A stretch of DNA of 64,000 bases from JABHIE01 sp964584805 (GTDB lineage Bacteria > Planctomycetota > UBA1135): contig CAZPAY010000002.1 in the NCBI GenBank assembly GCA_964584805.1, positions 124,001 to 188,000 of the forward strand, in the 5' to 3' direction. Under the pieces are notes generated by a model, which was not told where the DNA came from, searched no databases, and was given only the letters and a program-made list of their open reading frames with translations. Positions 35,177 through 43,077 of this stretch are shown here, in pieces. Numbering within the stretch: position 1 is the stretch's first letter; each line of letters opens with the position of its first letter. Both the position numbers and the translations under genes were made by a program.

Positions 35177-36078
35177 TGTCTTTTACGCCACCAGGTTTTT
35201 CCGCCGATTCTCGCGGCGGCTCTCCCGTGGTGCTGGTCACCGGCACCTCGTCGGGTATCGGTCTAGCTTTAGCGCGTGAATTGGTGCAAGGTGATTTTCG
35301 CGTCGTGTTGACGGCACACCGGCGGTCGGTACACAAGCTCGAAGAGCGCGGAATTACGGAATCAGAAAAAGTCATCATTCGTGCCATGGATGTCACCAGC
35401 AAGCGCGATCGTGATGCTGTCTTTCTTGAGGTAGAGCGACGCTGGGGCGGGGTAGATGTTTTAATTAATAACGCAGGCGTGGCTTATCGCGCGGTCATGG
35501 AAGAAATAAGCGGCGTCGATGAAGAACGCCAGCAAGACATTAATTACCGCGGGCCTATGGCCTTGTGTCGGCGCGCCATTGCACATATGCGCGGCCAACG
35601 CTGGGGGAGAATTTTAAATGTTAGTTCGGTAAGTGGCATGATGGCTATGCCGACCATGGGTTCGTATTCGGCCTCTAAATGGGCATTAGAAGGCGCTAGC
35701 GAGGCTTTGTGGTATGAGATGAAACCCTGGGATGTTCGCGTGACACTCATTCAAATCGGCTTTGTGCATTCGCAAAGTTTCAAAAATGTGCGCCCACCTG
35801 TAGCGCGCCCGCACCTTGAGGCAGAGCGTGGCCCCTATCGGGAATATTACCGAAACATGGGCCCATTCGTTGAGGCGAAAATGAATGCGGCACAAGCGAC
35901 ACCTGAAGTGATCGCTCGGCGCATCTTGAGCACGCTCAAACGCAAATCACCGCCACTACGATTCCCCGCAACAAAAGATGCGCGTCTGTTTTACTTTTTG
36001 CGTCGCATGTTGCCACGCCGCGTTTACCACTTACTCATGTATATGGCATTGCCCGGCCGACGCGGTTGGGTGAAGTGA
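35176..36078 (+). CDS. Short-chain dehydrogenase/reductase (SDR)
   Basis: The product has 300 residues from the ATG at 35176, chosen for its 1-bp overlap with the preceding stop. The classical SDR pattern is complete: TGTSSGIG at about residues 22-29 for cofactor binding, NNAG, the catalytic Ser in LNVSSVSGMMAMPTMG and YSASKWA near residue 164. Arg-rich segments after the first motif (LTAHRRS) suggest an NADPH preference. The C-terminal 50 residues contain a hydrophobic stretch that could sit at the membrane. Coupling to the hemolysin III gene hints at lipid or membrane metabolism; the substrate is unknown. Confidence 0.88.
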   Translation: MSFTPPGFSADSRGGSPVVLVTGTSSGIGLALARELVQGDFRVVLTAHRRSVHKLEERGITESEKVIIRAMDVTSKRDRDAVFLEVERRWGGVDVLINNAGVAYRAVMEEISGVDEERQQDINYRGPMALCRRAIAHMRGQRWGRILNVSSVSGMMAMPTMGSYSASKWALEGASEALWYEMKPWDVRVTLIQIGFVHSQSFKNVRPPVARPHLEAERGPYREYYRNMGPFVEAKMNAAQATPEVIARRILSTLKRKSPPLRFPATKDARLFYFLRRMLPRRVYHLLMYMALPGRRGWVK

Positions 36079-36080
36079 AT

Positions 36081-37529
36081 TTACTGCACCGTCTGGTGTA
36101 ACGCGTTACTTAACTCGTTGCCGCCGCCGGTGAAGATGACGCATTGAGTATGTAGCAACAGCCCTGATAGGTTGCCTGGGATTAGCACGGGCAGCACAAT
36201 GACTCCCTGACCATTTACGGGGAAGGGACCCACATGTGAAATGGGCATGCTCATTTCTAATGAACCGTATGGCGTTGAGGTTGGCCCAGGGCCGGCAAAG
36301 GAATAACCGAAAGCAACCAGGCTACCTGGCGGACATCCAGTGCATTCGAGCGAGGCCACTTGGCCAGCGATTAGGTTGTGGATGACATACAAAGGCGCGG
36401 TTGTCGAGCCGTCCCCAACTGTGATGTCGTCAATGCCAACGCCATCGACATCGGCATACGCAAAATCGTCAGACTGCGCGAACATGATGTAAAAGTCGCC
36501 GGACAAATCAAGGCCTAGCTGAAGGAGGTCTTGCGTTGGAATCGCGTCCCAAGTGTCAGTGAAAGCGGAGGACCAATTCGTGAAAATGGGGTACCACTCA
36601 TCTCCATCTAGGCTGACCCAAACACCGTCGAATTCATGCACTTCTTCGCCAAACTGAATCGCATTGAAGTCGAGGTCGAAATTGCCGGCGCCGGCGCCAT
36701 TCAGGCCGATGACCATCGCATTGGCGACAAGGTGGTAGTTGAGATTGCCGGGTTGCAGACCCATTTCAAGGCAATAACTGCCCGAAGCCGCAGGTTCGGT
36801 CATGGGGGCTAATTGCCCAATGTTGCACCACGCATCGGGGTCGGGCGAGAAAGTGGATGCATCAGCCATGGTGAGTGCCATCCATGGTGGCACGGTGCCG
36901 GCCGTCGTTTCAAAATCGAGCGAAAAGGGGACGGGTGCGAAACTGCCCGGCAAAGCGACTTGGTCCCATGTCGTTGCGATGGGGGGCGAGATGGAGTTGT
37001 CGTCTGAAATAACGACGCTATCGACCCACCATTCGTGAGCCCAAGTTCCGTAATAGTGAATTCCGAGCAGCAAACCGGTTTGGCCAAGATAGGCCGATAG
37101 GTCGACAAGGACATCATCGCGATTGGCAATGAGAGATGCGTCGGTCCAGATGATGTCCCAAGTGTTGCCACTATCAGTTGAAATTTCCATGGTGCTCACG
37201 CCGTCGCCCACAGAATTCGGGTGGTTTGCCATGTAAGTTGGATAGCGCATCTCGGAATCGAAATGTAAATAGGCCTCGCTGATCGTGTTGAGATTGAAGG
37301 TCGTTGAAACAAGTCGATTGTCGGATGTGTGGCCACCGACTTCATCTTCGTGAAGAGCGCGTGTACCGCTCGTCGTGGACGGAATCCATCCCGCGCCACT
37401 GCTCATCTGCTGGTGGTACCAACCCGTCGGTGGCACGCCGCTAGAAAAGTCTTCCGAGAAAACGACCGTCTGGGCGTTAAGCGTTGCGGTAAGGGCGAGG
37501 GGGAGGAAAAAGAGGGGAAGGCGCATCAT
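36081..37529 (-). CDS. Secreted protein with two choice-of-anchor/MAM-like beta domains (paralog A)
   Basis: The product has 482 residues with a Sec signal peptide (LTATLNAQ). Two similar beta-sandwich domains follow (about 25-180 and 200-390), each with the sequence of a secreted choice-of-anchor or MAM-like fold: EDFSSGVPPTGWY, LVSTTFNLNTISEAYLHFDSE, WWVDSVVISD, then DFETTAGTVPPWM and VDGVGIDDITVG. The last 90 residues form a third module with PYGSLEMSMPIS, VLIPGNLSGLLLHTQCVIFTGGG and SNALHQTVQ. The gene at 37792 encodes a clear paralog with the same three parts. It is probably surface-attached or secreted; function is unknown. Only 2 bp separate its stop from the SDR stop. A second ATG at 37526 may be the true start. 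Confidence 0.8.
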   Translation of the reverse strand: MMRLPLFFLPLALTATLNAQTVVFSEDFSSGVPPTGWYHQQMSSGAGWIPSTTSGTRALHEDEVGGHTSDNRLVSTTFNLNTISEAYLHFDSEMRYPTYMANHPNSVGDGVSTMEISTDSGNTWDIIWTDASLIANRDDVLVDLSAYLGQTGLLLGIHYYGTWAHEWWVDSVVISDDNSISPPIATTWDQVALPGSFAPVPFSLDFETTAGTVPPWMALTMADASTFSPDPDAWCNIGQLAPMTEPAASGSYCLEMGLQPGNLNYHLVANAMVIGLNGAGAGNFDLDFNAIQFGEEVHEFDGVWVSLDGDEWYPIFTNWSSAFTDTWDAIPTQDLLQLGLDLSGDFYIMFAQSDDFAYADVDGVGIDDITVGDGSTTAPLYVIHNLIAGQVASLECTGCPPGSLVAFGYSFAGPGPTSTPYGSLEMSMPISHVGPFPVNGQGVIVLPVLIPGNLSGLLLHTQCVIFTGGGNELSNALHQTVQ

Positions 37530-37532
37530 TCA

Positions 37533-37538
37533 ATCCTA
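37533..37538 (-). promoter_or_regulatory. -10-like TAGGAT upstream of paralog A
   Basis: The minus strand reads TAGGAT, TGA, ATG (37529), ATG (37526). The distance to the second ATG is six bases, which matches the spacing seen at other genes here. Confidence 0.4.
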
Positions 37539-37674
37539 CCCCAAAATGTGCTTTTGGGGGTGGATGGGGCGAATGAGGTGGTGGAATGACGCTCAACAAA
37601 AAAGTGCCGCGCCCGCAAAAAGCGAGGGGGGGCCCAACGCCCTCATCTATGCCACCGACGGTGCCGACGTGTGG

Positions 37675-37684
37675 NNNNNNNNNN
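37675..37684. other. Assembly gap (10 Ns)
   Basis: Ten undetermined bases lie between two paralogous genes. The flanks are homopolymer-rich (G8, G5 and A9 runs within 70 bp), unlike the rest of the window. This looks like contig ends joined by scaffolding, so the true gap length is unknown. The 262-bp gene-free stretch around it holds no other convincing feature apart from a possible terminator at 37732-37764. Confidence 0.97.
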
Positions 37685-37731
37685 TTTGTTTTGGGGGGGG
37701 TTGGGGGCTATTGTGGGGGTTTATTCCCGCT

Positions 37732-37764
37732 AAAAAAAAACGGCCGGCCACTAAAAATTGTGGC
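37732..37764 (-). terminator. Possible intrinsic terminator of paralog B
   Basis: GCCAC at 37747-37751 pairs with GTGGC at 37760-37764. On the minus strand a GC-rich hexamer and nine T follow. It lies 28 bp after the stop at 37792. The stem is short and the base calls next to the gap may be poor. Confidence 0.35.
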
Positions 37765-37791
37765 GGGGCACAAAAGGCAGATGGGTTAATT

Positions 37792-39258
37792 CTATTGAAC
37801 CGTCATGTGTAGAGCGTTGGAAAGCGCGCTGTTTCCGCCACCTGTAAGCACTACGCATTGCGTGTGAACCGTTAGTCCTGCAATGTTGCCAGGAACATTC
37901 ACAGGAATCGAAACGGTGCCGCTTGCGCCGGCTGCGATTGGGTTGAGGTTGGAAATTGGCATCGTCATTTCAACCGTACCGTAAGGTGTGTTCGTCGGGC
38001 CGGAGCCTGCAAACGAGTAAGCAAAAATCACCTGATCACCGGCTGCATTGTTACTGCATTCAAGAGTTGCTGCTTGGCCAGCCGTGAGGTTGGTGATGGC
38101 GTATTGTGGACCTATCGTTGGAGCAGGGCCAACAAGGATGTCGTCAATACCGACTCCGTCTAAGTATGCGTAAGGGTAGTTGTCTTCTTGCGCAATCATG
38201 AGGTAGAAGTTGGTTGTGACATCTACGCTAAAGCCAGACAAATCGCCAGCGGAAACGGTAGTCCAGTTTGAGCCAAGCACGATGGAACTCCAATCAAGCA
38301 AGACCGAGTACCAATCGGTGCCGTTTGCGCTAATCCAAACACCGTCGATTGAGTGCGTTTCGTCACCGTGGTTGACCATTTTGAAACTTAAATCAAATTC
38401 TGTGGCGCCTGCACCGTTTAGGCCGAGAACCATGGCGTTTCGGATGAGTGCATTGCTTGTGCTGCCGGGGGCCAGACCCATTTCGAGGCAGTATGTGCCT
38501 GAGGCGGCAGGTGGGCTTGCAGGGCCAAGTTGACCCATGTTGCACCAACCGTCTGCAGAAGGAAGCATTGTCGCTGTGTCGATGCTCGTGATGCCCATCC
38601 AAGGTGGGATGACGCCGGCTGTGGTTTCAAAATCACATTCGAAAGGAAGGCTTTCAAAACTGCCAGGCAACTCAACCGTCCAAGAAGTAGGTGGTGGCGG
38701 AGGTGTGTTTGGGTCGTCGGAAATGTTGACATTGTCGACAAACCACTCGTGGGCGAAAGAGCCGTAGTAATGGAAGGCGATTTGCAGACTTGGCTGACCA
38801 ACATAGGCGCTAAGTGGGAGTGTGACCCAACCGCGGCCTGTTGAAATGGATGAATCGACCCAGATGATGGTCCAGGTCACGCCGCCATCGTCAGAAATTT
38901 CTACTGCGCTAACACCGTCGCCTTTTGAGCTTGGGTGATTGGCCATGTAGTCAGGAAACTTGACTTCGGAATCGAAGTGAAGGTAGGCGTCGGTAAAAGT
39001 GCTGAGGTCAAATGGCACGGAAGCGAGGCGGTTGTTTGCCGTGTGCGTGCCGGGCTCGTCTTCGTGTTGGGCGCGTTGATCACCGCCCGTGGAATCGATC
39101 CAGCCAGGGCTAGCGGCACCGTTTACATTTTCGGTATACCAACCGGTCGGGGGTACGCCGGAAGAAAAATCTTCTTGTAGAGCGTAGTTTTGAGCAGAAA
39201 GAGATGCTGTGAACAGGAATGCCGCAGCAAGGAGCAGGGGGCGAAATGGAGAAATCAT
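37792..39258 (-). CDS. Secreted protein with two choice-of-anchor/MAM-like beta domains (paralog B)
   Basis: The product has 488 residues with a signal peptide ending near SLSAQ. The domain order matches the gene at 36081: EDFSSGVPPTGWYTE, LHFDSEVKFPDYMANHPSS, EWFVDNVNISD, DFETTAGVIPPWMG, YLDGVGIDDILVG, then a C-terminal module with PYGTVEMTMPIS, VPGNIAGLTVHTQCVVLTGGG and SNALHMTVQ. Similarity extends over the whole length, so a tandem duplication is likely, now separated by an assembly gap. A Pro-rich linker (PPPPPTS) joins the two beta domains. The function is unknown; it is presumably a surface or secreted binding protein. Confidence 0.8.
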   Translation of the reverse strand: MISPFRPLLLAAAFLFTASLSAQNYALQEDFSSGVPPTGWYTENVNGAASPGWIDSTGGDQRAQHEDEPGTHTANNRLASVPFDLSTFTDAYLHFDSEVKFPDYMANHPSSKGDGVSAVEISDDGGVTWTIIWVDSSISTGRGWVTLPLSAYVGQPSLQIAFHYYGSFAHEWFVDNVNISDDPNTPPPPPTSWTVELPGSFESLPFECDFETTAGVIPPWMGITSIDTATMLPSADGWCNMGQLGPASPPAASGTYCLEMGLAPGSTSNALIRNAMVLGLNGAGATEFDLSFKMVNHGDETHSIDGVWISANGTDWYSVLLDWSSIVLGSNWTTVSAGDLSGFSVDVTTNFYLMIAQEDNYPYAYLDGVGIDDILVGPAPTIGPQYAITNLTAGQAATLECSNNAAGDQVIFAYSFAGSGPTNTPYGTVEMTMPISNLNPIAAGASGTVSIPVNVPGNIAGLTVHTQCVVLTGGGNSALSNALHMTVQ

Positions 39259-39264
39259 CTTTTT

Positions 39265-39270
39265 ATACTA
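39265..39270 (-). promoter_or_regulatory. -10-like TAGTAT six bases before the paralog B start
   Basis: The minus strand reads TAGTAT, AAAAAG, then ATG at 39258. There is no stop codon overlap, since the upstream gene ends 40 bp earlier. Confidence 0.5.
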
Positions 39271-39298
39271 CTACGAAATCCCTTTCTGGGCGTTCAAA

Positions 39299-39769
39299 TC
39301 AAGGTGAAATAGCTGTAATCAAGCCCTCAGGGTCGTCGGTGCCCACAGAGAATTTCTTACCCTTTTTGAGGGTGATTTCAACCAAATCGAAGCCCCATAT
39401 ATTCCATAGCCAGCCGCTTGTTGTAAGCCCTATCCCCCAGCCATTAAACCACTTATGTCGCTTTTGGGTTGCACATTTGATGTCTTTGAGCGGGATGTTT
39501 TTGCGAATGAGCCCTGTGCCAAAGCGGATGTGCAGGTCGGTTTGGGTGACTTCGGTTTGGAGGCGCCCAAATGTAACGGAGAGGGTTGTGGCTATGACGG
39601 GGCCGATTCCAATCAGGAGTGTGTCTATGGATTCGTTCATGCCCCAGAGCAAGAGTGGGAGTGCACCGAAAGACCCCATAATCCCAGCAACCCAAACGCC
39701 ACCGCCTTGGTTATGCAGATAAACGCTCGTCGTCTCTTGCTTGCGCCGCTTGCTCGTTTTCCGGCTCAT
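39299..39769 (-). CDS. Membrane protein with PH-like domain, third gene of the SPFH operon
   Basis: The product has 156 residues from the ATG at 39769; a longer in-frame start at 39817 is possible. A basic N-terminus (SRKTSKRRKQ) precedes two membrane segments at about residues 26-46 and 50-68. A cytoplasmic beta domain follows with TEVTQTDLHIRFG, IPLKDIKCATQ, GWGIGLTTSGWLWNIWG and VEITLKKGKKFSVGTDDPEGL, which resembles bacterial PH-like (bPH) domains. Its start overlaps the Arc-type gene by 59 bp, so the two are coupled. The consistent order SPFH, Arc, PH-like suggests a membrane-linked complex and its regulator; the function is unknown. Confidence 0.7.
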   Translation of the reverse strand: MSRKTSKRRKQETTSVYLHNQGGGVWVAGIMGSFGALPLLLWGMNESIDTLLIGIGPVIATTLSVTFGRLQTEVTQTDLHIRFGTGLIRKNIPLKDIKCATQKRHKWFNGWGIGLTTSGWLWNIWGFDLVEITLKKGKKFSVGTDDPEGLITAISP

Positions 39770-39959
39770 TTTGCTTTCCCGCGTTGGCGTCTTCTCCTTT
39801 GCGCTTGGTGAGCGCACTTTTCAAGATGTATTCGATGTGGGCGTTGAGCGATCGCATCTCTTGCGTCGACCACTCGCGCATTTCTTTCATCGTCTCTTCG
39901 CTGATGCGCAAGAGGAAGGCCTTGCGCACTGGCGATTTCTTTTTCTTTTTATCAGTCAT
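39711..39959 (-). CDS. Arc-type ribbon-helix-helix DNA-binding protein
   Basis: The product has 82 residues. A Lys-rich N-terminus is followed by the ribbon KAFLLRIS (residues 13-20) and the helices EETMKEMREWSTQEMRS and LNAHIEYILKSALTKR, which fit the Arc/MetJ ribbon-helix-helix fold; the LNAHIEYIL helix is diagnostic of the Arc family. The last 28 residues are acidic and probably disordered. It lies 24 bp after the SPFH gene. The 28-bp palindrome at 40872-40899 over the operon's first start codon is the natural candidate for its binding site, which would make it an autorepressor. No toxin gene is recognisable beside it. Confidence 0.8.
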   Translation of the reverse strand: MTDKKKKKSPVRKAFLLRISEETMKEMREWSTQEMRSLNAHIEYILKSALTKRKGEDANAGKQNEPENEQAAQARDDERLSA

Positions 39960-39983
39960 CGGAATGAGTGGTGATTCCGATGG

Positions 39984-40874
39984 TTACTGGTAAAGCGAGC
40001 CCGTGTTGATGACGGGAGCTGCGTTTTCTTGACCGCATAAAACGACGAGTAGATTCGAAACCATTGTGGCTTTGCGTTCGTCGTCTAACTCGATGATGTC
40101 GCGGTTCGACAAATCACTGATGGCTTGGTCGACCATTGAAACTGCGCCTTCCACAATCTTCTTGCGTGCGGCAATGATGGCCTCCGCTTGCTGGCGTTGC
40201 AGCATGGCTTGTGCGATTTCTGGGGCATAAGCTAGATGGCTGAGCCTGGCCTCTAACACCTGAATTCCGGCACGGTTGAGTCGTTCGGCTAAGAGTTGTT
40301 GCAGCTCTCCTGCCACTTGCGTACTGTCGCCACGCAAACTGACGACATCTTCTAGAGAGTCCTCGTTTTCATCATAGGGGTGGGCCGAGGCAACTGCTCG
40401 CACGGCAGTTTCAATTTGGACATCGATGTAGTCTTCATAGTCTTCCACATCAAAGAGCGCTTGTGCCGTGTCGTGCACTTGCCAGACCACTACCGCGCCA
40501 ATTTCGATGGGGGATCCACCCGAGTCGTTCACTTTGATTTTCTCGCTGGCCAGATTATGTGCCTTTAAGGAAATCTTGTTTTTCATCGTGAACGGGTTTG
40601 TCCAGAAGAAACCTTCTTTGCGAACGGTGCCTTTGTACTTGCCAAATAAAACGAGTGCGCGGCTTTGATTGGGGCCAACAATGTACAAGCCGGCAAGGGT
40701 CAAAAGGCTGATGAAGATGGCGCCGAAAACGCCGAAGATGGCGGGGCCTGGATGATGTAGAGGAAGCGACTTGGCGAGGGTAACCCAGCCCACCATGAGG
40801 AGGGGGTAGGCCAAGATGGCTTGCCAGGCGGAGCGAGGCTGAATGAGGCGTTCGGTTGAGGGGGCGTTTTTCAT
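39984..40874 (-). CDS. SPFH/Band-7 family membrane protein
   Basis: The product has 296 residues. Two adjacent N-terminal membrane segments (about 17-35 and 43-66) precede the SPFH domain: GLYIVGPNQSRALVLFGKYKGTVRKEGFFW, IEIGAVVVWQVHDTAQALFDVEDYEDYID, AVRAVASAHPYDE and GIQVLEARLSHLAYAPEIAQAMLQRQQAEAI. A helical stretch (ARKKIVEGAVSMVDQAI) would form the oligomerisation coil. SPFH proteins build ring- or cage-like membrane microdomains. It is the first gene of an operon with an Arc-type repressor and a PH-like membrane protein. Its ATG lies inside the left arm of a 28-bp perfect palindrome. Confidence 0.85.
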   Translation of the reverse strand: MKNAPSTERLIQPRSAWQAILAYPLLMVGWVTLAKSLPLHHPGPAIFGVFGAIFISLLTLAGLYIVGPNQSRALVLFGKYKGTVRKEGFFWTNPFTMKNKISLKAHNLASEKIKVNDSGGSPIEIGAVVVWQVHDTAQALFDVEDYEDYIDVQIETAVRAVASAHPYDENEDSLEDVVSLRGDSTQVAGELQQLLAERLNRAGIQVLEARLSHLAYAPEIAQAMLQRQQAEAIIAARKKIVEGAVSMVDQAISDLSNRDIIELDDERKATMVSNLLVVLCGQENAAPVINTGSLYQ

Positions 40875-40899
40875 ATCAATGTGATATCACATTGATATG
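40872..40899. promoter_or_regulatory. 28-bp perfect palindrome over the SPFH start codon
   Basis: The 14-base arm CATATCAATGTGAT is followed at once by its exact reverse complement, with no spacer. The first three bases are the complement of the SPFH gene's ATG. Nested inside it, TGTGATA and TATCACA overlap, matching the WATCACW heptad bound by omega-type ribbon-helix-helix repressors. Its size and position suggest an autoregulatory operator for the Arc-type protein. Confidence 0.75.
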
Positions 40900-40901
40900 G
40901 A

Positions 40902-40922
40902 AAAGGCAAGCCCCCCGCCTTT
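40902..40922 (-). terminator. Weak candidate terminator of the etf operon
   Basis: AAAGGC at 40902-40907 and GCCTTT at 40917-40922 form a 6-bp stem around a C-rich loop. On the minus strand the stem ends in TTTT. It lies 18 bp after the acyl-CoA dehydrogenase stop. The stem is short, so confidence is low. Confidence 0.35.
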
Positions 40923-40940
40923 CAGTGAGCTCTAAGAGCC

Positions 40941-42089
40941 CTATTTCATCCGCCCAAGCACATTGCCGGCGATGATGTTTTTCTGAATCTCGCGGGTGCC
41001 TTCGTAGATTTCGGTGATGCGCGCGTCGCGATAGAAACGCTCGACTTCAAATTCAGTGACATAACCGTAGCCGCCGAAGAGTTGCATGGATTCACTTGCG
41101 ACTTCACTGGCAACTTTGCCGGCATAATACTTAGCCATCGCGCTTAATTTCGCATCAGGCTTTTTATTGTCAGCAGTCCAGGCCGCCTTGTAAGTAATGA
41201 GTCGCGCGAGCTCAAGTTGCGTCGCCATTTCGGCAATCTTGTGTTGGATGGCCTGGAATTGACCAATCTTTATGCCAAATTGCTCGCGGCCTTTAATGTG
41301 CTCAACGGCGCGATCAAATGCACCTTGTGCTGTGCCGAGCGCTTGTGCAGCGACACCGATGCGGCTTTCATCGAAGAACTGCAACACTTGGTAAAAGCCT
41401 TTGCCTTCTACGCCCAACAAAGCTGAGGACGGCACGCGGCAATCTTTAAAACTAACCTCGCCCGTTGGAATCATTTTCAGCCCCATCTTTTCACCGACGC
41501 TCGCGATTTCGATACCGGGAGTGTCGGCGTCAACGATGAGCATCGACTGCCCTTTGTGCCCAGCTTCGACATCGGTTTGCACGAGCAAAACATAAAAACT
41601 GCAGATGCCCGCGTTGGTGATGAAAGTCTTTACACCATTAATGACCCATTCGTCACCATCGCGCACGGCGGTCGTCGCCATGGAAGTAATGTCACTGCCG
41701 TGCATCGGCTCGGTAAATGCACCCGCAGACAACCCTTCGCCAGATGTCACCATGTTGAGATACTTTTCTTTCTGCTCATCCGTGCCGCAATGCAAAATGA
41801 TTTCGCATGCAAACGGAGCCGTTAACATCGCCGCGCCAATCCCGGAATCGCGGCGGCAGAATTCTTCTAGCACGAGCGCGTTTTCAAGTTGCCCGTAATC
41901 CGAGCCACCGTATTGGTCTGGGAAGTGCAAGCCGATAAAACCCTCTTCGCAAGCCTTTTTCCAAACCTTGGTGGGGTAGGTGTGAGTCATCTCAAGCTCA
42001 AGCGCGAGCTCTTTGTCGAATTCGCCTTTTGCGAAACGCTTGGCCGCTTTTTGGATGTCTTTTTGTGATTTATCAAGTTCGAATTTCAT
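40941..42089 (-). CDS. Acyl-CoA dehydrogenase, short/medium-chain type
   Basis: The product has 382 residues, the standard length of soluble acyl-CoA dehydrogenases. The FAD and substrate motifs AGAFTEPMHGSDITSM near residue 120 and FITNAG near 155 are present. The catalytic base is E363 in IYEGTREIQKNIIAGNVLGR, and SMQLFGGYGYVTEF precedes it. It oxidises acyl-CoA to the enoyl-CoA and hands electrons to ETF, encoded just upstream, so it complements the long-chain enzyme FadE at 6916. CAGGAA seven bases before the ATG is a plausible ribosome-binding site. The chain-length range cannot be read from sequence. Confidence 0.93.
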   Translation of the reverse strand: MKFELDKSQKDIQKAAKRFAKGEFDKELALELEMTHTYPTKVWKKACEEGFIGLHFPDQYGGSDYGQLENALVLEEFCRRDSGIGAAMLTAPFACEIILHCGTDEQKEKYLNMVTSGEGLSAGAFTEPMHGSDITSMATTAVRDGDEWVINGVKTFITNAGICSFYVLLVQTDVEAGHKGQSMLIVDADTPGIEIASVGEKMGLKMIPTGEVSFKDCRVPSSALLGVEGKGFYQVLQFFDESRIGVAAQALGTAQGAFDRAVEHIKGREQFGIKIGQFQAIQHKIAEMATQLELARLITYKAAWTADNKKPDAKLSAMAKYYAGKVASEVASESMQLFGGYGYVTEFEVERFYRDARITEIYEGTREIQKNIIAGNVLGRMK

Positions 42090-42127
42090 TTTTCAATTCC
42101 TGTGTGGTGCGTAGTTGCGTCGAGAAT

Positions 42128-43075
42128 TTAACCTTTGCGTTCGCGGACTTTTTCTTCCAGAAGTGGGACGAGGTCAAAGAGGTCGCCGACAATGCCGACA
42201 TCGGCAGTGGCGAAAATAGGTGCAGCTGCATCTTGGTTAATGGCCGCAACAAAGGGGCCACCTTTCACACCGCCGAGGTGTTGAAAACTGCCACTCACGC
42301 CGACCGTGAGGTAAATTTTTGGTTTGACGGTTAAACCTGAAGTGCCAACTTGGCGACTCTTTTCGAGCCAACCTTTATCGACAACCGGTCGAGTGCAAGC
42401 GAGCTCACCGCCCAATGCGTCGGCCAATTCTTCGACGATTTCCATGTTGTCTTCGTCTTCGATTCCGCGACCGACAGCAACGAGAATCTCAGATTGCGTA
42501 ATGTCGACGGCGCCCGCTTCGGGTTGAATCGTATCGAGATAACGCCGACGCGGCGAGTAATCAGCCGCCGCTAGCGTTTCAATCGCACCTTGCACGGTTG
42601 CGGCTTCTTCACCAAAGGCACCCGAGCGAATCGTCGCGAAGTAACCGTTGGGTGAGTCCGTTGCCGAAATCTTGGCGTGGACCTTCCCGCCAAACACAGT
42701 GCGGACGGCGCCAAGCCCGCTATCGCGTAATTCAAGCGCAATGCAGTCGGATAACATCGGGCGGTCAGTTTTCGCCGCCAAGAGAGGGGCTAAATCCAAT
42801 GCATTATTCGTATGGTGCATCAAAACCAAAAACGGCTGCAAGGTCTCTATCAAAGGGAGGGCTTGCGCGGTGAGGTGTTCGGCGCACCAACTGCCGTCGG
42901 TCGTTGCGGGGGTAACTTTGACGAAATCAAACAAACCGGCCAAGGCAGCATGCTCGTCAGGAGAGCCGCCGGCAATCAGGGCGGTTAACTGGACATCGCC
43001 TAAACTGCGCGCGGCGGCGGCCAGCCCTGTTGGGGCGTCGGTGAGATCTTCGAGAAGGATGAGAATGTCACGCAT
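42128..43075 (-). CDS. etfA: Electron transfer flavoprotein alpha subunit
   Basis: The product has 315 residues. The N-terminal domain is of the nucleotide-alpha-hydrolase type. The C-terminal FAD domain carries the signature VGRGIEDEDN, ARPVVDKGW-type segment (TRPVVDKGWL), QVGTSGLTVKPKIYLTVGVSG and AAINQDAAAPIFATADVGIVGD. It forms the FAD-binding half of the ETF heterodimer that accepts electrons from acyl-CoA dehydrogenases. It follows etfB by 2 bp and is followed by an acyl-CoA dehydrogenase gene, giving one operon from donor to quinone reductase. Confidence 0.95.
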   Translation of the reverse strand: MRDILILLEDLTDAPTGLAAAARSLGDVQLTALIAGGSPDEHAALAGLFDFVKVTPATTDGSWCAEHLTAQALPLIETLQPFLVLMHHTNNALDLAPLLAAKTDRPMLSDCIALELRDSGLGAVRTVFGGKVHAKISATDSPNGYFATIRSGAFGEEAATVQGAIETLAAADYSPRRRYLDTIQPEAGAVDITQSEILVAVGRGIEDEDNMEIVEELADALGGELACTRPVVDKGWLEKSRQVGTSGLTVKPKIYLTVGVSGSFQHLGGVKGGPFVAAINQDAAAPIFATADVGIVGDLFDLVPLLEEKVRERKG

Positions 43076-43077
43076 GA

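Noticed and set aside
37539..37559. Hairpin CCCCAAAA-5-TTTTGGGG between the two paralogs
   Set aside because: It has no T-run on the minus strand and lies just upstream of a start codon, so it is not a terminator. It may be chance or related to the poor sequence near the gap.
39711..39959. Arc-type gene as the antitoxin of a toxin-antitoxin pair
   Set aside because: Neither neighbour looks like a toxin: one encodes an SPFH protein and the other a two-segment PH-like protein. An autoregulator of the operon is a better reading.
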